This document shows positions 53,891-62,291 of a stretch of 64,000 nt of DNA, piece after piece. How positions within the stretch are numbered: the first letter of the stretch is position 1; every line of letters begins with the position of its first letter. Origin of the DNA: Azospirillum brasilense (GTDB lineage Bacteria; Pseudomonadota; Alphaproteobacteria; Azospirillales; Azospirillaceae); the NCBI RefSeq assembly GCF_005222205.1, contig NZ_CP032346.1, positions 372,001 to 436,000 of the forward strand, in the 5' to 3' direction. The position numbers and the translations under genes are program-made. Under the pieces are notes generated by a model that saw only the letters and a list, made by a program, of their open reading frames with translations, did no database searches and was not told the DNA's origin.

Positions 53891-54700
53891 ATGGCCCGCA
53901 ACATCGACCGCCTGATCGACGTCATGGCCCGCCTGCGCGACCCCAACGGCGGATGCCCGTGGGATCTGGAGCAGACCTACGCCACCATCGCGCCGCACAC
54001 GATCGAGGAAGCCTACGAGGTGGCCGACGCCATCGAGAAAGGCGACATGCCGGCGCTGCGCGAGGAGTTGGGCGATCTGCTTTTCCAGGTGGTCTATTAC
54101 AGCCAGATGGCCCGCGAAGAGAACCTGTTCGACTTCGACGAGGTTGCGGGCGTCATCGCCGACAAGATGATCCGCCGCCACCCGCACGTCTTCGGCGCCG
54201 AGGAGGTCAAGGGCGCCGACATGCAGACCTCGCGCTGGGAGGACCACAAGGCCGCCGAGCGCGCCGCCAAGGCTGCCGAGGAAGGCCGCGCCCCGTCCGC
54301 CCTGGAGGGCGTCATCGCCGGCCTCCCCGCCCTCACCCGCGCCCTGAAGCTGCAGAATCGCGCCGCCCGCGTCGGCTTCGACTGGACCGACGCGCGGGAC
54401 ATCCTCGACAAGATCGAGGAGGAGGTTCGCGAGCTGCGGCACGAGATGGACAGCGGCTCCGCCCCGGACCGGGTGGCCGATGAGCTGGGTGACCTTCTCT
54501 TCGCTCTGGTCAACCTCGCCCGCCGCCTGAAGGTCGAGCCGGAATCGGCGCTGCGCGGCACCAACGCCAAGTTCGAACGGCGCTTCCACCGCATCGAGGC
54601 GCTGCTGTCCGAACAGGGCCGCACGCCCAAGGAGGCGACGCTGGACGAGATGGAGGCCTTCTGGCAGCAGGCCAAGCGTGAGGAACGCGGCGAGGCCTGA
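53891..54700 (+). CDS. mazG: Nucleoside triphosphate pyrophosphohydrolase MazG
   Basis: 269 residues with two MazG domains. Domain 1: RLRDPNGGCPWDLEQTYATI, HTIEEAYEVADAIEKGDM, REELGDLLFQVVYYSQMA. Domain 2 from ~residue 150: DILDKIEEEVRELRHEMD, VADELGDLLFALVNLARRL. The paired EE-x-x-E/D and ELGD acidic motifs bind Mg. It hydrolyses NTPs to NMP and pyrophosphate, cleaning aberrant nucleotides. It is convergent with hyfI across seven bases. Confidence 0.96.
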   Translation: MARNIDRLIDVMARLRDPNGGCPWDLEQTYATIAPHTIEEAYEVADAIEKGDMPALREELGDLLFQVVYYSQMAREENLFDFDEVAGVIADKMIRRHPHVFGAEEVKGADMQTSRWEDHKAAERAAKAAEEGRAPSALEGVIAGLPALTRALKLQNRAARVGFDWTDARDILDKIEEEVRELRHEMDSGSAPDRVADELGDLLFALVNLARRLKVEPESALRGTNAKFERRFHRIEALLSEQGRTPKEATLDEMEAFWQQAKREERGEA

Positions 54701-54707
54701 CCCGCCC

Positions 54708-55229
54708 TCAGCGTGCGGCGCTGGTCTCCAGCAGCGCCAGCAGGCCGGCCAGCAGATCGGTCGGCCGCGGCGGGCAGCCGGGAATGCGCAGGTCCACCGG
54801 CAGCACCTCCTCCACCGGACCGACGCAGGCGTAGCCACCGGCGAACAGCCCGCCGCTGACCGCGCAGTCGCCGCAGGCCACCAGCCATTTCGGGCCGGGC
54901 GTGGCGTCCCACGTGCGGACGAGCGCCTCGCGCATGTTGCGGGCGACCGGACCGGTGACCAGCAGCACGTCGGCGTGGCGCGGCGAGGCGACGAAGCGGA
55001 TGCCGAAGCGCTCCAAGTCGTAGATCGGGTTGTTCAGCGCATGGATTTCCAGCTCGCAACCGTTGCAGGACCCCGCATCGACCTCGCGGATCGACAGGCT
55101 GCGGCCCAGCCGGGCCTTGGCGGCCTTGTCGAGCTTTCCGGCCAGTTCCGCCAACGCCTGATCGGCGGGGGCCGGAGCGGCTTCGGTCACCGGGCCGCCG
55201 GTCAGGGAGGTCAGGATGTGCTTCAGCAT
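54708..55229 (-). CDS. hyfI: Hyf-like small subunit, NuoB/HyfI family iron-sulfur protein
   Basis: 173 residues. Four cysteines match the NuoB-type proximal [4Fe-4S] cluster: DAGSCNGCELEIHALN (two), VACGDCAVSGG, and IPGCPPRPTDLLAGLLAL. The N-terminal ~40 residues are variable. In complex I and group 4 hydrogenases this subunit passes electrons between the ferredoxin-like subunits and the large subunit. Last gene of the hyfB-C-E-F-G-I cluster, 11 bases after hyfG. Ligands are all intact, unlike those of the large subunit. Confidence 0.92.
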   Translation of the reverse strand: MLKHILTSLTGGPVTEAAPAPADQALAELAGKLDKAAKARLGRSLSIREVDAGSCNGCELEIHALNNPIYDLERFGIRFVASPRHADVLLVTGPVARNMREALVRTWDATPGPKWLVACGDCAVSGGLFAGGYACVGPVEEVLPVDLRIPGCPPRPTDLLAGLLALLETSAAR

Positions 55230-55240
55230 CGGCGGCCTCC

Positions 55241-56782
55241 TTACAGGTCGTGTCCCGCGTAGGAACAGTTGAACGACTTGTTGCACAGCGGGAAGTCGGC
55301 GACGATGTTGCCGCCGATGGCCGCCTCCAGCAACGGCCACTGGAACCAGGACGGGTCGCGCGGGTGGCAGCGGGTGACGACGCCCTCCCCGTCCAGCCGC
55401 ACCCAGGTCAGAATCTCGCCACGGAAGGATTCGACCAGGGCCATGCCCTCCCCGCCCCGCCCGGCCTCCAGCGGGACCGATGGATGGTCCAGACCGCGCG
55501 AGATCGCCGGCAGGCGGGCGACGATCTGTTCGATCAGGGAGAGGGACTGCTCCACCTCGCGGATGCGCACCCACACGCGGGCGTTCACGTCGCCCTCGGT
55601 CAGCACCGGCACCTCGAACGTCAACTCGTCGTAGGGCGCGTAGCCGGGGCTGCGGCGGGCGTCCTGGTCGCGGCCGGAAGCGCGCCCGACATGGCCGCCG
55701 GCGCCGAAACGGGTGACCAGCTCCGCGGACACGAACCCGGTGGTGACCGTGCGGTCCTGCAAGGACGCCTTGCCGTCATAGATGGCAACCAGCGGCGGAA
55801 AGCGTTTGCGCAGCTCGGCCACCAGTTCCAGCAACAGGCCGGCGCCGCGCTCCGGCAGATCGGTGGCGACGCCGCCGGGGATCACCCGGTCCATCATCAG
55901 ACGGTGTCCGAAGCAGGCGTCCGCCGTGCGCAGCACCCGCTCCCGCAACTGGCTGGTCTGGGCCAGCATGAAGGCGAAGGCGGCGTCGTTGCAGATGGCG
56001 CCGATGTCGCCCAGATGGTTGGCGATCCGCTCCAGCTCCGCCATCAGGGCGCGCAGCCACACCGCCCGCGCCGGCACCTCGATCCCGAGCGCCGCCTCCA
56101 CCGCGCGGGCGAAGGCGAGGCTGTGCGCCACCGTCGCGTCGCCCGAGATGCGAGCGGCCAGCCTCGCCGCCTCCGCCACCGGCCTGCCCTGCATCAGCCC
56201 CTCCACCCCGCGGTGGACGTAGCCGAGCCGCTCCTCCAGCCGGACGACGGTTTCGCCGTTGGCGGTGAAGCGGAAATGGCCGGGCTCGATGATCCCGGCA
56301 TGGACGGGACCGACCGGAATCTGATGCAAGCCCTCACCCTCCACCGGCAGGAAGGTGTAAGGGCCGGGGTTGGGAACCGGTGCCGCCGGCTGCTCCGACA
56401 AGGGGCGGCGCACACCCCAGGCGTCGTGGTCCAGCCAGGGGCGCGGATCGGTCGTGCGCTCTGCCACCAGGCCGTAGAGATCGTGGGCGGCGCGCTCCAG
56501 CCGGTTGGCGGCGGGGCGCACGGCGCTCAGGCTGGGGAAACGGCCTTGCGGGCAGTCGAGGCTGACCACCGCGACGTCGCCGGAGAAATCCTCGCGGAAG
56601 GCGGCGTGGACCGCCTTCGGCTCGCCCCACAGGCCGAGCAGGCTCCAGCCGTTGCCCGCCAGCCCCTCGATCAGGCGCAGCCAGCCGTCGCGACCCAGCC
56701 GATAGCGCGGCCAGGGCCGGTGTCCCTCGACCGGCGTGCCGATGCGGTTCAACAGGCCGAACAGCGGTTCTTCCCCGTACAT
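55241..56782 (-). CDS. hyfG: Hyf-like large subunit without NiFe ligands (NuoC-NuoD type fusion)
   Basis: 513 residues: a NuoC-like N-terminal domain (~1-130) fused to a NuoD/hydrogenase large-subunit domain (~145-513). In true group 4 hydrogenases the first ligand motif is RxCGICxxAH; here residues 211-220 are RISGDATVAH, with Ser213 and Ala216 replacing cysteines. The second motif DPCxxC is here DPSWFQW (476-482), with Ser478 and Gln481. All four NiFe cysteines are therefore missing. His190 in GYVHRGVE matches the quinone-contacting His of NuoD. The C-terminus FPLCNKSFNCSYAGHDL is kept, which suggests no maturation cleavage. The protein is otherwise intact and is likely a redox or ion-pumping module, not a hydrogenase. 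Confidence 0.93.
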   Translation of the reverse strand: MYGEEPLFGLLNRIGTPVEGHRPWPRYRLGRDGWLRLIEGLAGNGWSLLGLWGEPKAVHAAFREDFSGDVAVVSLDCPQGRFPSLSAVRPAANRLERAAHDLYGLVAERTTDPRPWLDHDAWGVRRPLSEQPAAPVPNPGPYTFLPVEGEGLHQIPVGPVHAGIIEPGHFRFTANGETVVRLEERLGYVHRGVEGLMQGRPVAEAARLAARISGDATVAHSLAFARAVEAALGIEVPARAVWLRALMAELERIANHLGDIGAICNDAAFAFMLAQTSQLRERVLRTADACFGHRLMMDRVIPGGVATDLPERGAGLLLELVAELRKRFPPLVAIYDGKASLQDRTVTTGFVSAELVTRFGAGGHVGRASGRDQDARRSPGYAPYDELTFEVPVLTEGDVNARVWVRIREVEQSLSLIEQIVARLPAISRGLDHPSVPLEAGRGGEGMALVESFRGEILTWVRLDGEGVVTRCHPRDPSWFQWPLLEAAIGGNIVADFPLCNKSFNCSYAGHDL

Positions 56783-56792
56783 GCCGCCTCCC

Positions 56793-58250
56793 CTACCCCA
56801 GCAGCGCCGCGACGGTCTGGAACCACGCGACCAGCGGCCCCGGCAGCCAGACCCCTGCCACCAGAACCAGCGCCAGATGCGCGTAGAGCGGAACCAGCGT
56901 TCCCTGCACCGGCACCGATGCCACCGGAGCGCCGCTGCCCTCCACCATGCCGGGCGCGCCGAAGCAGAGCTGCTGGACCCGCAGCACCAGCGCCCCGAAG
57001 GCGACCAGGATGCCCACGACCAGCGGCAGGGCCAGCAGTGGCTGCCGGGCGAAGGTGCTGGTGACCAGCAGGAATTCGCTCATGAACACGCCGAACGGCG
57101 GCAGACCGGCGATGGCCACGACCCCGGCCAGCAGGCCCCAGCCCAGCGCCGGATGGCTGACCGTCAGGCCGGAAATCCGCTCGATCCGTTGCGTGCCGGT
57201 CACCTGAACGGCGTGGCCGACCGCGTAGAAGATGGCCGACTTGGTCAGGCTGTGCATGGCCATGTGCAGCAGCCCGGCGAAGTTGGCGAGCGGCCCGCCC
57301 ATGCCAAAGGCGAAGGTGATGATGCCCATATGCTCGATGGAGCTGTAGGCGAAGAAGCGCTTCACGTCGCGCCGCCGGTAGAGCATCAGCCCGGCCAGCA
57401 GCAGCGAGGCCAGCCCCATGGCGATCATCAGCGGCCCCGGCGCGATGGCCTGCCCGTTCGCCGCCAGCAGCATCTTGAAGCGCAGCACGGCGTAGAGCGC
57501 CACATTCAGCAGCAGGCCCGACAGCACCGCGGAAATCGGCGTCGGCCCCTCCGCGTGGGCGTCGGGCAGCCAGGCGTGCAGCGGCGCCAGCCCGACCTTG
57601 GTGCCGTAGCCGATCAGCAGGAAGACGAAGGCGAGGTTGAGGATCGCCGGGCTGATCTTGGCGACGTGGCCCATCAGCTCCGTCCAGGTCATCGCCGCCA
57701 TGCCCGGACCCATCACCGGCTGGGCGGCCATGTACATCAGAATGGTGCCGAACAGGGCGAGCGCGATGCCGACGCCGCACAGGATGAAGTACTTCCACGC
57801 CGCCTCGATGCTGGCGGCGGTGCGGTACAGGCTGACCATCAGGACGGTGGTCAGCGTCGCCCCCTCCACCGCCACCCACATGACGCCCAGGTTGTTGGCC
57901 GACAGGGCCAGCAGCATGGTGAACATGAAGGCCTGGTACATGGCGTGGTAGAAGCGCAGCTTGCGCTCGTCCAGCTTCCCCACCGCGATCTCGTGGGCGA
58001 TGTAGCCGGCGGAAAAGACGCTGGTGGTCAGCCCGACGAAGGCGGTCAGCGCGATCAGGTAGATGTTGAAGGCGTCCACGACGAACAGCGGACTGCTCGA
58101 CGGCTCCAGCCCGAACAGGACCAGGGACGCCAGCAGCGTGACGGCGGAGAAGCCGATGTTCAGCCGCGCGCCCAGCCGGTGGCCGGGAACCAGAGCGAGG
58201 ACGGCGGCGCCGATCAGCGGGGTGGCGACGATGACGGCGACGACGCTCAA
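56793..58250 (-). CDS. hyfF: Hyf-like antiporter subunit HyfF (NuoN/MrpD type)
   Basis: 485 residues with about 14 membrane segments. The proton-antiporter pattern is seen: WVAVEGATLTTVLMVSLYR, GYGTKVGLAPLHAWLPDAHA (conserved Lys in TKVG and the HAWLPDAH loop), DVKRFFAYSSIEHMGIITF and HMAMHSLTKSAIFYAVGH. It is one of two antiporter-like subunits in the cluster (with hyfB) and would move ions when the redox arm turns over. It starts ATGA-coupled to hyfE. Confidence 0.93.
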   Translation of the reverse strand: MSVVAVIVATPLIGAAVLALVPGHRLGARLNIGFSAVTLLASLVLFGLEPSSSPLFVVDAFNIYLIALTAFVGLTTSVFSAGYIAHEIAVGKLDERKLRFYHAMYQAFMFTMLLALSANNLGVMWVAVEGATLTTVLMVSLYRTAASIEAAWKYFILCGVGIALALFGTILMYMAAQPVMGPGMAAMTWTELMGHVAKISPAILNLAFVFLLIGYGTKVGLAPLHAWLPDAHAEGPTPISAVLSGLLLNVALYAVLRFKMLLAANGQAIAPGPLMIAMGLASLLLAGLMLYRRRDVKRFFAYSSIEHMGIITFAFGMGGPLANFAGLLHMAMHSLTKSAIFYAVGHAVQVTGTQRIERISGLTVSHPALGWGLLAGVVAIAGLPPFGVFMSEFLLVTSTFARQPLLALPLVVGILVAFGALVLRVQQLCFGAPGMVEGSGAPVASVPVQGTLVPLYAHLALVLVAGVWLPGPLVAWFQTVAALLG

Positions 58251-58909
58251 TCGCTTTCCCCCCGGAAGCTCTCGATCTTCTGCATGTCAAGCGTGTCGAA
58301 CCGCTCGCGGATGTGGAACAGGAAGATGCCGAAGATGATGAAGGCCACCATGACGGAGAAGGCCACCGACATCTCGACCACCAGCGGCATTCCCGCCGCG
58401 CCGACCGCCGCCAGGATCAGCCCGTTCTCGATCGACATGAAGCCGACGACCTGACTGACCGCGTTGCGCCGGGAGATCATCATCAGCAGGCCGAGCAGGA
58501 CGACCGACAGCGACAGCGCCAGATTCTCGCGGGTCAGGGCGGTGGCGTCGGCGGTCACCGGAAGCACCAGCAGGATCGACAGGGTGACCAGCGACACGCC
58601 CGCCACCATGGTCAGCCCGATGCCCAGCGCCGGCTCGATCGTGCGGTGGATCTTCATCTTCACGATGATGCGGTGCAGCACCACCGGGATCAGGATGGCC
58701 TTGAGGACCAGGGTCAGGAGCGCTGTGATGTAAAGGTGCGGCTCCCCATGGGAATAGGCCTGCCACGCCGCCGTCGCGGTCAGGGCGAGCGCCTGCATGG
58801 TGAAGACGTTGAGCAGAGAGAACAGCCGACGCTGGTAGAGCAGGGCGAAGCTCATCAGCAGGACGACGGCCCCCAGCATGTGCGCGGCGTCATAGCCCAG
58901 GTCGCTCAC
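58247..58909 (-). CDS. hyfE: Hyf-like membrane subunit HyfE
   Basis: 220 residues with about six membrane segments (MLGAVVLLMSFALLYQRRLF, LYITALLTLVLKAILIPVVL, IGLTMVAGVSLVTLSILLVL, ALSLSVVLLGLLMMISRRNA, VVEMSVAFSVMVAFIIFGIF). The motif VVGFMSIENGLILAAVGAAG matches the NuoK-like part of HyfE, a conserved Glu within the membrane. GTG 58909 is the start, one base from the hyfC stop codon. It overlaps hyfF by four bases. Confidence 0.9.
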   Translation of the reverse strand: MSDLGYDAAHMLGAVVLLMSFALLYQRRLFSLLNVFTMQALALTATAAWQAYSHGEPHLYITALLTLVLKAILIPVVLHRIIVKMKIHRTIEPALGIGLTMVAGVSLVTLSILLVLPVTADATALTRENLALSLSVVLLGLLMMISRRNAVSQVVGFMSIENGLILAAVGAAGMPLVVEMSVAFSVMVAFIIFGIFLFHIRERFDTLDMQKIESFRGESD

Positions 58910-58910
58910 C

Positions 58911-59867
58911 TCACACCCCCCGCGACACGTAGAGGAAGATCGCGCCGAGCAGGCTGAGCAGCAGGGCACCGCCGAGGAACTCGCCGACCCGGAAGACGCG
59001 CATCTTGGCGATGGAGGTCTCGAACAGCGCGAGCAGGGTCCCGCCGACGGCCAGCTTCGCCACAAAGACCAGAACGCCGCCCAGCGCCGCCGCCACGCCG
59101 GACCCGGCCGTCGCCATGCCCCAGGGCGCGAAGACGCAGGCGATCAGCGCCATGTAGAGCAGCATCTTGAGCATGCTCGCCGCCTCGACCAGGGCGAGGT
59201 GGCGGCCGGAATACTCCAGCACCATGGCCTCGTGCACCATGGTCAGCTCCAGGTGCGTGGCCGGGTTGTCGATGGGGATGCGCGCGTTCTCGGCGATCGC
59301 CACCATGACCAGCGCGATCAGCGCGAGCGCCAGGGAGATGCGCAGGCCGACCGCGCCGGACATCATGAAATCGGCGATCTCGGCGAGCGAGGTGCTGCGG
59401 ACCAGGATCGCCACCGAGAAGACGATCATCAGCATCGCCGGTTCGGCGAGTGCTGCGATCATCATCTCGCGCGACGAACCGATGCCGCCGAAGCTCGTCC
59501 CCGTGTCCATCCCGGCGAGCGCCAGAAAGAAGCGCGCCGAGCCGAGCAGCGCGATCAGCGCGATCAGGTCCGCCGTGGGGGCGAGCGCCAGTTGGGTGGT
59601 GAAGACCGGCACCAGCCCGGCGGCCAGCCAGATCGCCGTGAACATCATGTAGGGCACGGCGCGGAACAGCCAGGAGGCGTTGCGGGCCAGCACCACCTCC
59701 TTGCGCAGCAGCCGCAGCAGGTCCCGATAGGGCTGGACCACTGACGGCCCCCGCCGTCCGACCAGCCGCGCCTTGACCAGCCGCACCCAGCCGGTCAGCA
59801 GCGGCGCCAGGGCCAGCACCAGCAGCATCTGCAGGGTCTGATAGAGGGTGGCGAGCAGCAGCGTCAT
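58911..59867 (-). CDS. hyfC: Hyf-like membrane subunit HyfC (NuoH family)
   Basis: 318 residues with about eight membrane segments and the NuoH-like motifs GWVRLVKARLVGRRGPSVVQ and ENARIPIDNPATHLELTMVHEAM, which in complex I line the quinone entry. It connects the redox arm to the antiporter subunits. ATG 59867 overlaps the hyfB stop codon. The start and end fit with neighbours, giving full-length protein. Confidence 0.93.
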   Translation of the reverse strand: MTLLLATLYQTLQMLLVLALAPLLTGWVRLVKARLVGRRGPSVVQPYRDLLRLLRKEVVLARNASWLFRAVPYMMFTAIWLAAGLVPVFTTQLALAPTADLIALIALLGSARFFLALAGMDTGTSFGGIGSSREMMIAALAEPAMLMIVFSVAILVRSTSLAEIADFMMSGAVGLRISLALALIALVMVAIAENARIPIDNPATHLELTMVHEAMVLEYSGRHLALVEAASMLKMLLYMALIACVFAPWGMATAGSGVAAALGGVLVFVAKLAVGGTLLALFETSIAKMRVFRVGEFLGGALLLSLLGAIFLYVSRGV

Positions 59868-61897
59868 CGTTGCGTCACCGCCACCATTACCAGCAGCACG
59901 ACCAGCGCCAGGAACATCAGGGTCAGGTAGCGGCGGATGGTCAGGAACTGCAGGCGGTTGGCCTTCTCGGCCAGCCAGCCCACCGCGCGGGACAGCGGCT
60001 CCACCACCACGACCCAGGCCGGGTCGGTCCAGGTCACCGACAGGCGGGCGGGGCGCGTGTCGCCGGGCGCCGGCATGTCCACATGGTCGCGGGCGCGGAA
60101 CACCGTACTGCCGAAGGCACGGCGGATCGGCTGGCCGAAGCTGGAGGCCGTGTATTGGGTGACCGCCGCCGGGTCCGGCCCGTCGAAGCCGCAGCCCCAG
60201 GGGATCGACCAGCGCACCCGGTCGCTCGCCTTGCGGTGGATGCCCAGCACCAGCACGACCGACAGCAGCGCGATCACCACCAGCATGATCAGGCCGTTGT
60301 AGGAGTTGCCGATGGCCGAGGTCGGGGCCAGCCAGAACCACGGCTGATAGGCACGCCCGTCGAACGGACCGGCCTCGACCAGCAGGCGCAGCGCCGGCTC
60401 GAACAGGCGGAGCAGCGGCGTCGGCAGCACGCCGAGCACGACGCAGAGCACCGCCGGAACCGCCATGCCCAGCCGCATCGCCCGCCCGACCTCCACCGCC
60501 TCCCCGGCGGCGCGCGACCGCGGTCGGCCCAGGAAGGCGATGCCGTAGAGCCGCACGAAACAGGCGCCGGCAAGCGCGGTGGCGAGCGCCAGGGCGGCGC
60601 CGACCACCGCGATTTCGATCTTCAGCGACCATTCCGACAGCGCCGGGGCGTTCAGGATGGCTTGGAACAGCAGCCATTCCCCGACGAAGCCGTTCAGCGG
60701 CGGCAGGGCCGAGATCGCCGCGGCGCCGATCAGGGCGAGGACGGCGGTGGTCGGCATGCGGTGGATCAGCCCGCCCAGCCGGTTGAGGTCGCGCGATCCC
60801 GTGGCGGTCAGCAGCGCGCCCGCCGCGAAGAACAGCAGGCTCTTGAACAGGGAATGGTTGACGACATGGAGCAGAGCCGCCGCCAGGGCGAGCGCGGCGA
60901 TCACCGGCGTGTGGGCGGCCTTGAAGACCAGCGCCAGCCCCAGCGCAATGACGATGGCCCCGATGTTCTCCACCGTCGAATAGGCGAGCAGCCGCTTCAC
61001 GTCGTCCTGCATCAGCGCGTAGAGCACGCCCATCACGGCGGTCAGCGCGCCGAAACCCATGGTCACCCCGCCCCACCACCACTCCGGCTCGCCCAGCAGG
61101 TCGAACAGCACGCGGATCATCGCGTAGACGGCGACCTTGGTCATCACGCCGGACATCAGGGCGGAGACGTGGCTGGGTGCGGCCGGATGGGCCAGCGGCA
61201 GCCAGACATGCAGCGGCACCAGTCCCGCCTTCGACCCCGCCCCCAGCAGGATCAGCACGACGACCAGCGCGGCGGCCCCCGCCGCCGGGGCGTGGGCGCG
61301 GATGGCGGCGAAGCTGTAGTCGCCGTGCGCCGTCGCCAGGACTCCGAAGGCCAGCAGCAGGCAGGCCGTCCCGAAGCTCGCCATGAGGAGGTAGAGGCGC
61401 GCGGCCTTCGGCGTGTCCGGCTCCCGATGGGTGGACAGCACGAGCAGCCAGGAGGCCAGCGACATGAACTCCCAGGACAGCAGGAAGGTGAAGGCGTCGG
61501 CGGCGATCAGCACCATGTTCATGCCCGCCAGGAACAGCGGGTAGAGCGGCAGCACCGGCCCGTCCTGGGATCCGCCATGGGCATCGTGATGCGCCCGCTC
61601 ATACCCCCAGCCGAACAGGCTGGCGGTGATGCCGCCCAGATTGACGACGATCAGGAAGACGGCCGACAGCGCGTCGGCGCGCAGGTGGGCCTGGATCCAG
61701 GGCAGCCCGACCGGCAGGACCAGCGCCGCGTCCGGCCCGCCCCCGGCCAGCCGGAGCGCCGCCCACAGCGCGATCAGCGCGCAGGCTGCCGCCGTTCCGC
61801 CATAGACCACCGTGGGCGCTTGCGGCAGCCGCCTCGCCGCGGCGCCGGCGACGGCCACAGCGAACAGGAAGGCGATTGCCGAAACGACCAGTCCCAA
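59864..61897 (-). CDS. hyfB: Hyf-like antiporter subunit HyfB (NuoL/MrpA type)
   Basis: 677 residues with about 16 membrane segments. LLSWEFMSLASWLLVL (conserved Glu), GAGSKAGLVPLHVWLPLAHP (Lys), DDVKRLLAYSTVENIGAIVI, HVVNHSLFKSLLFFAAGALL and PPLNGFVGEWLLFQ are the expected proton-channel elements. It is the first gene of the operon. The start is a TTG at 61897 (MGLVVSAIAFLFAVAVAG); no better start is available without losing the first membrane segment. Upstream leader has no clear sigma-70 promoter. Confidence 0.9.
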   Translation of the reverse strand: MGLVVSAIAFLFAVAVAGAAARRLPQAPTVVYGGTAAACALIALWAALRLAGGGPDAALVLPVGLPWIQAHLRADALSAVFLIVVNLGGITASLFGWGYERAHHDAHGGSQDGPVLPLYPLFLAGMNMVLIAADAFTFLLSWEFMSLASWLLVLSTHREPDTPKAARLYLLMASFGTACLLLAFGVLATAHGDYSFAAIRAHAPAAGAAALVVVLILLGAGSKAGLVPLHVWLPLAHPAAPSHVSALMSGVMTKVAVYAMIRVLFDLLGEPEWWWGGVTMGFGALTAVMGVLYALMQDDVKRLLAYSTVENIGAIVIALGLALVFKAAHTPVIAALALAAALLHVVNHSLFKSLLFFAAGALLTATGSRDLNRLGGLIHRMPTTAVLALIGAAAISALPPLNGFVGEWLLFQAILNAPALSEWSLKIEIAVVGAALALATALAGACFVRLYGIAFLGRPRSRAAGEAVEVGRAMRLGMAVPAVLCVVLGVLPTPLLRLFEPALRLLVEAGPFDGRAYQPWFWLAPTSAIGNSYNGLIMLVVIALLSVVLVLGIHRKASDRVRWSIPWGCGFDGPDPAAVTQYTASSFGQPIRRAFGSTVFRARDHVDMPAPGDTRPARLSVTWTDPAWVVVVEPLSRAVGWLAEKANRLQFLTIRRYLTLMFLALVVLLVMVAVTQR

Positions 61898-62291
61898 GGC
61901 TGCGATCCGTTTGGATTAGACCCACAATCAGTAAGGATGTTTCTCCCAACGAACGCAAGGGGAAAAACTCTGTCGCGTTCATCTTGCGAGTGCGCGTGCT
62001 TTGGGCGACACGCGCACAGAAAAAAGGCGGCTCACCAATTCGGGAGCCGCCGGAGTCTGTTCGGGAGGAAACGCAACCAAGTTGCAGGGGAAGATATGCG
62101 CCCGTTAAGGTTAACAGCGCGTAAAGGACGCGGGCTTTTTCTTTGACTATACTTTTTCGCACGCGCCCGGCCGCGGATTCGCGCGTCCGATCCGGACCGG
62201 TCTTCCCGCCCTCTCCCAGATCGGCACTGGCCGGGAAGGCCCGCTTCGCGCTATAGGAGGCCCCTTCCCTTTCACCAGTCACCGGTCTTCC
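61898..62291. other. 394-base region between hyfB and tex
   Basis: No full-length gene. It holds the candidate sRNA on the minus strand (62020-62097), hairpin CGCGT-AAAGG-ACGCG followed by GGCTTTTTCTTT on the plus strand (62118-62144), and a possible 16-residue plus-strand frame [16 protein letters not shown] (62095-62145) with AGGGGA before it. TATAGG at 62252 may be part of the tex promoter. Confidence 0.5.
62020..62097 (-). ncRNA. Candidate Hfq-type sRNA resembling the mmgR/suhB (alpha-r8) family
   Basis: On the minus strand, a 5' hairpin GCAAC-TTG-GTTGC (62073-62085), an unpaired UUUCCUCCC (62063-62071) and an intrinsic terminator with stem GGCGGCTC/GAGCCGCC (62026-62051) followed by six U (62020-62025). 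Total about 78 nt. No minus-strand gene lies upstream, so the terminator is orphan. Length, order of elements and the UUUCCUCCC anti-Shine-Dalgarno motif match the alphaproteobacterial mmgR family as I recall it. It could instead be a terminator/attenuator in the hyf operon leader. Confidence 0.6.

Noticed and set aside
55241..56782. Annotation of the Hyf cluster as an active hydrogenase-4
   Set aside because: The NiFe-binding cysteines are absent at both conserved positions, so H2 chemistry is not supported.
62095..62145. Short frame [16 protein letters not shown] with an AGGGGA ribosome-like site
   Set aside because: Only 16 residues, no conservation information, and it overlaps two hairpin structures on opposite strands; kept only as a note.
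59870..62146. 758-codon plus-strand frame opposite hyfB
   Set aside because: Antisense to conserved membrane-protein motifs and rich in His/Gln/Arg; no recognisable domain or start.
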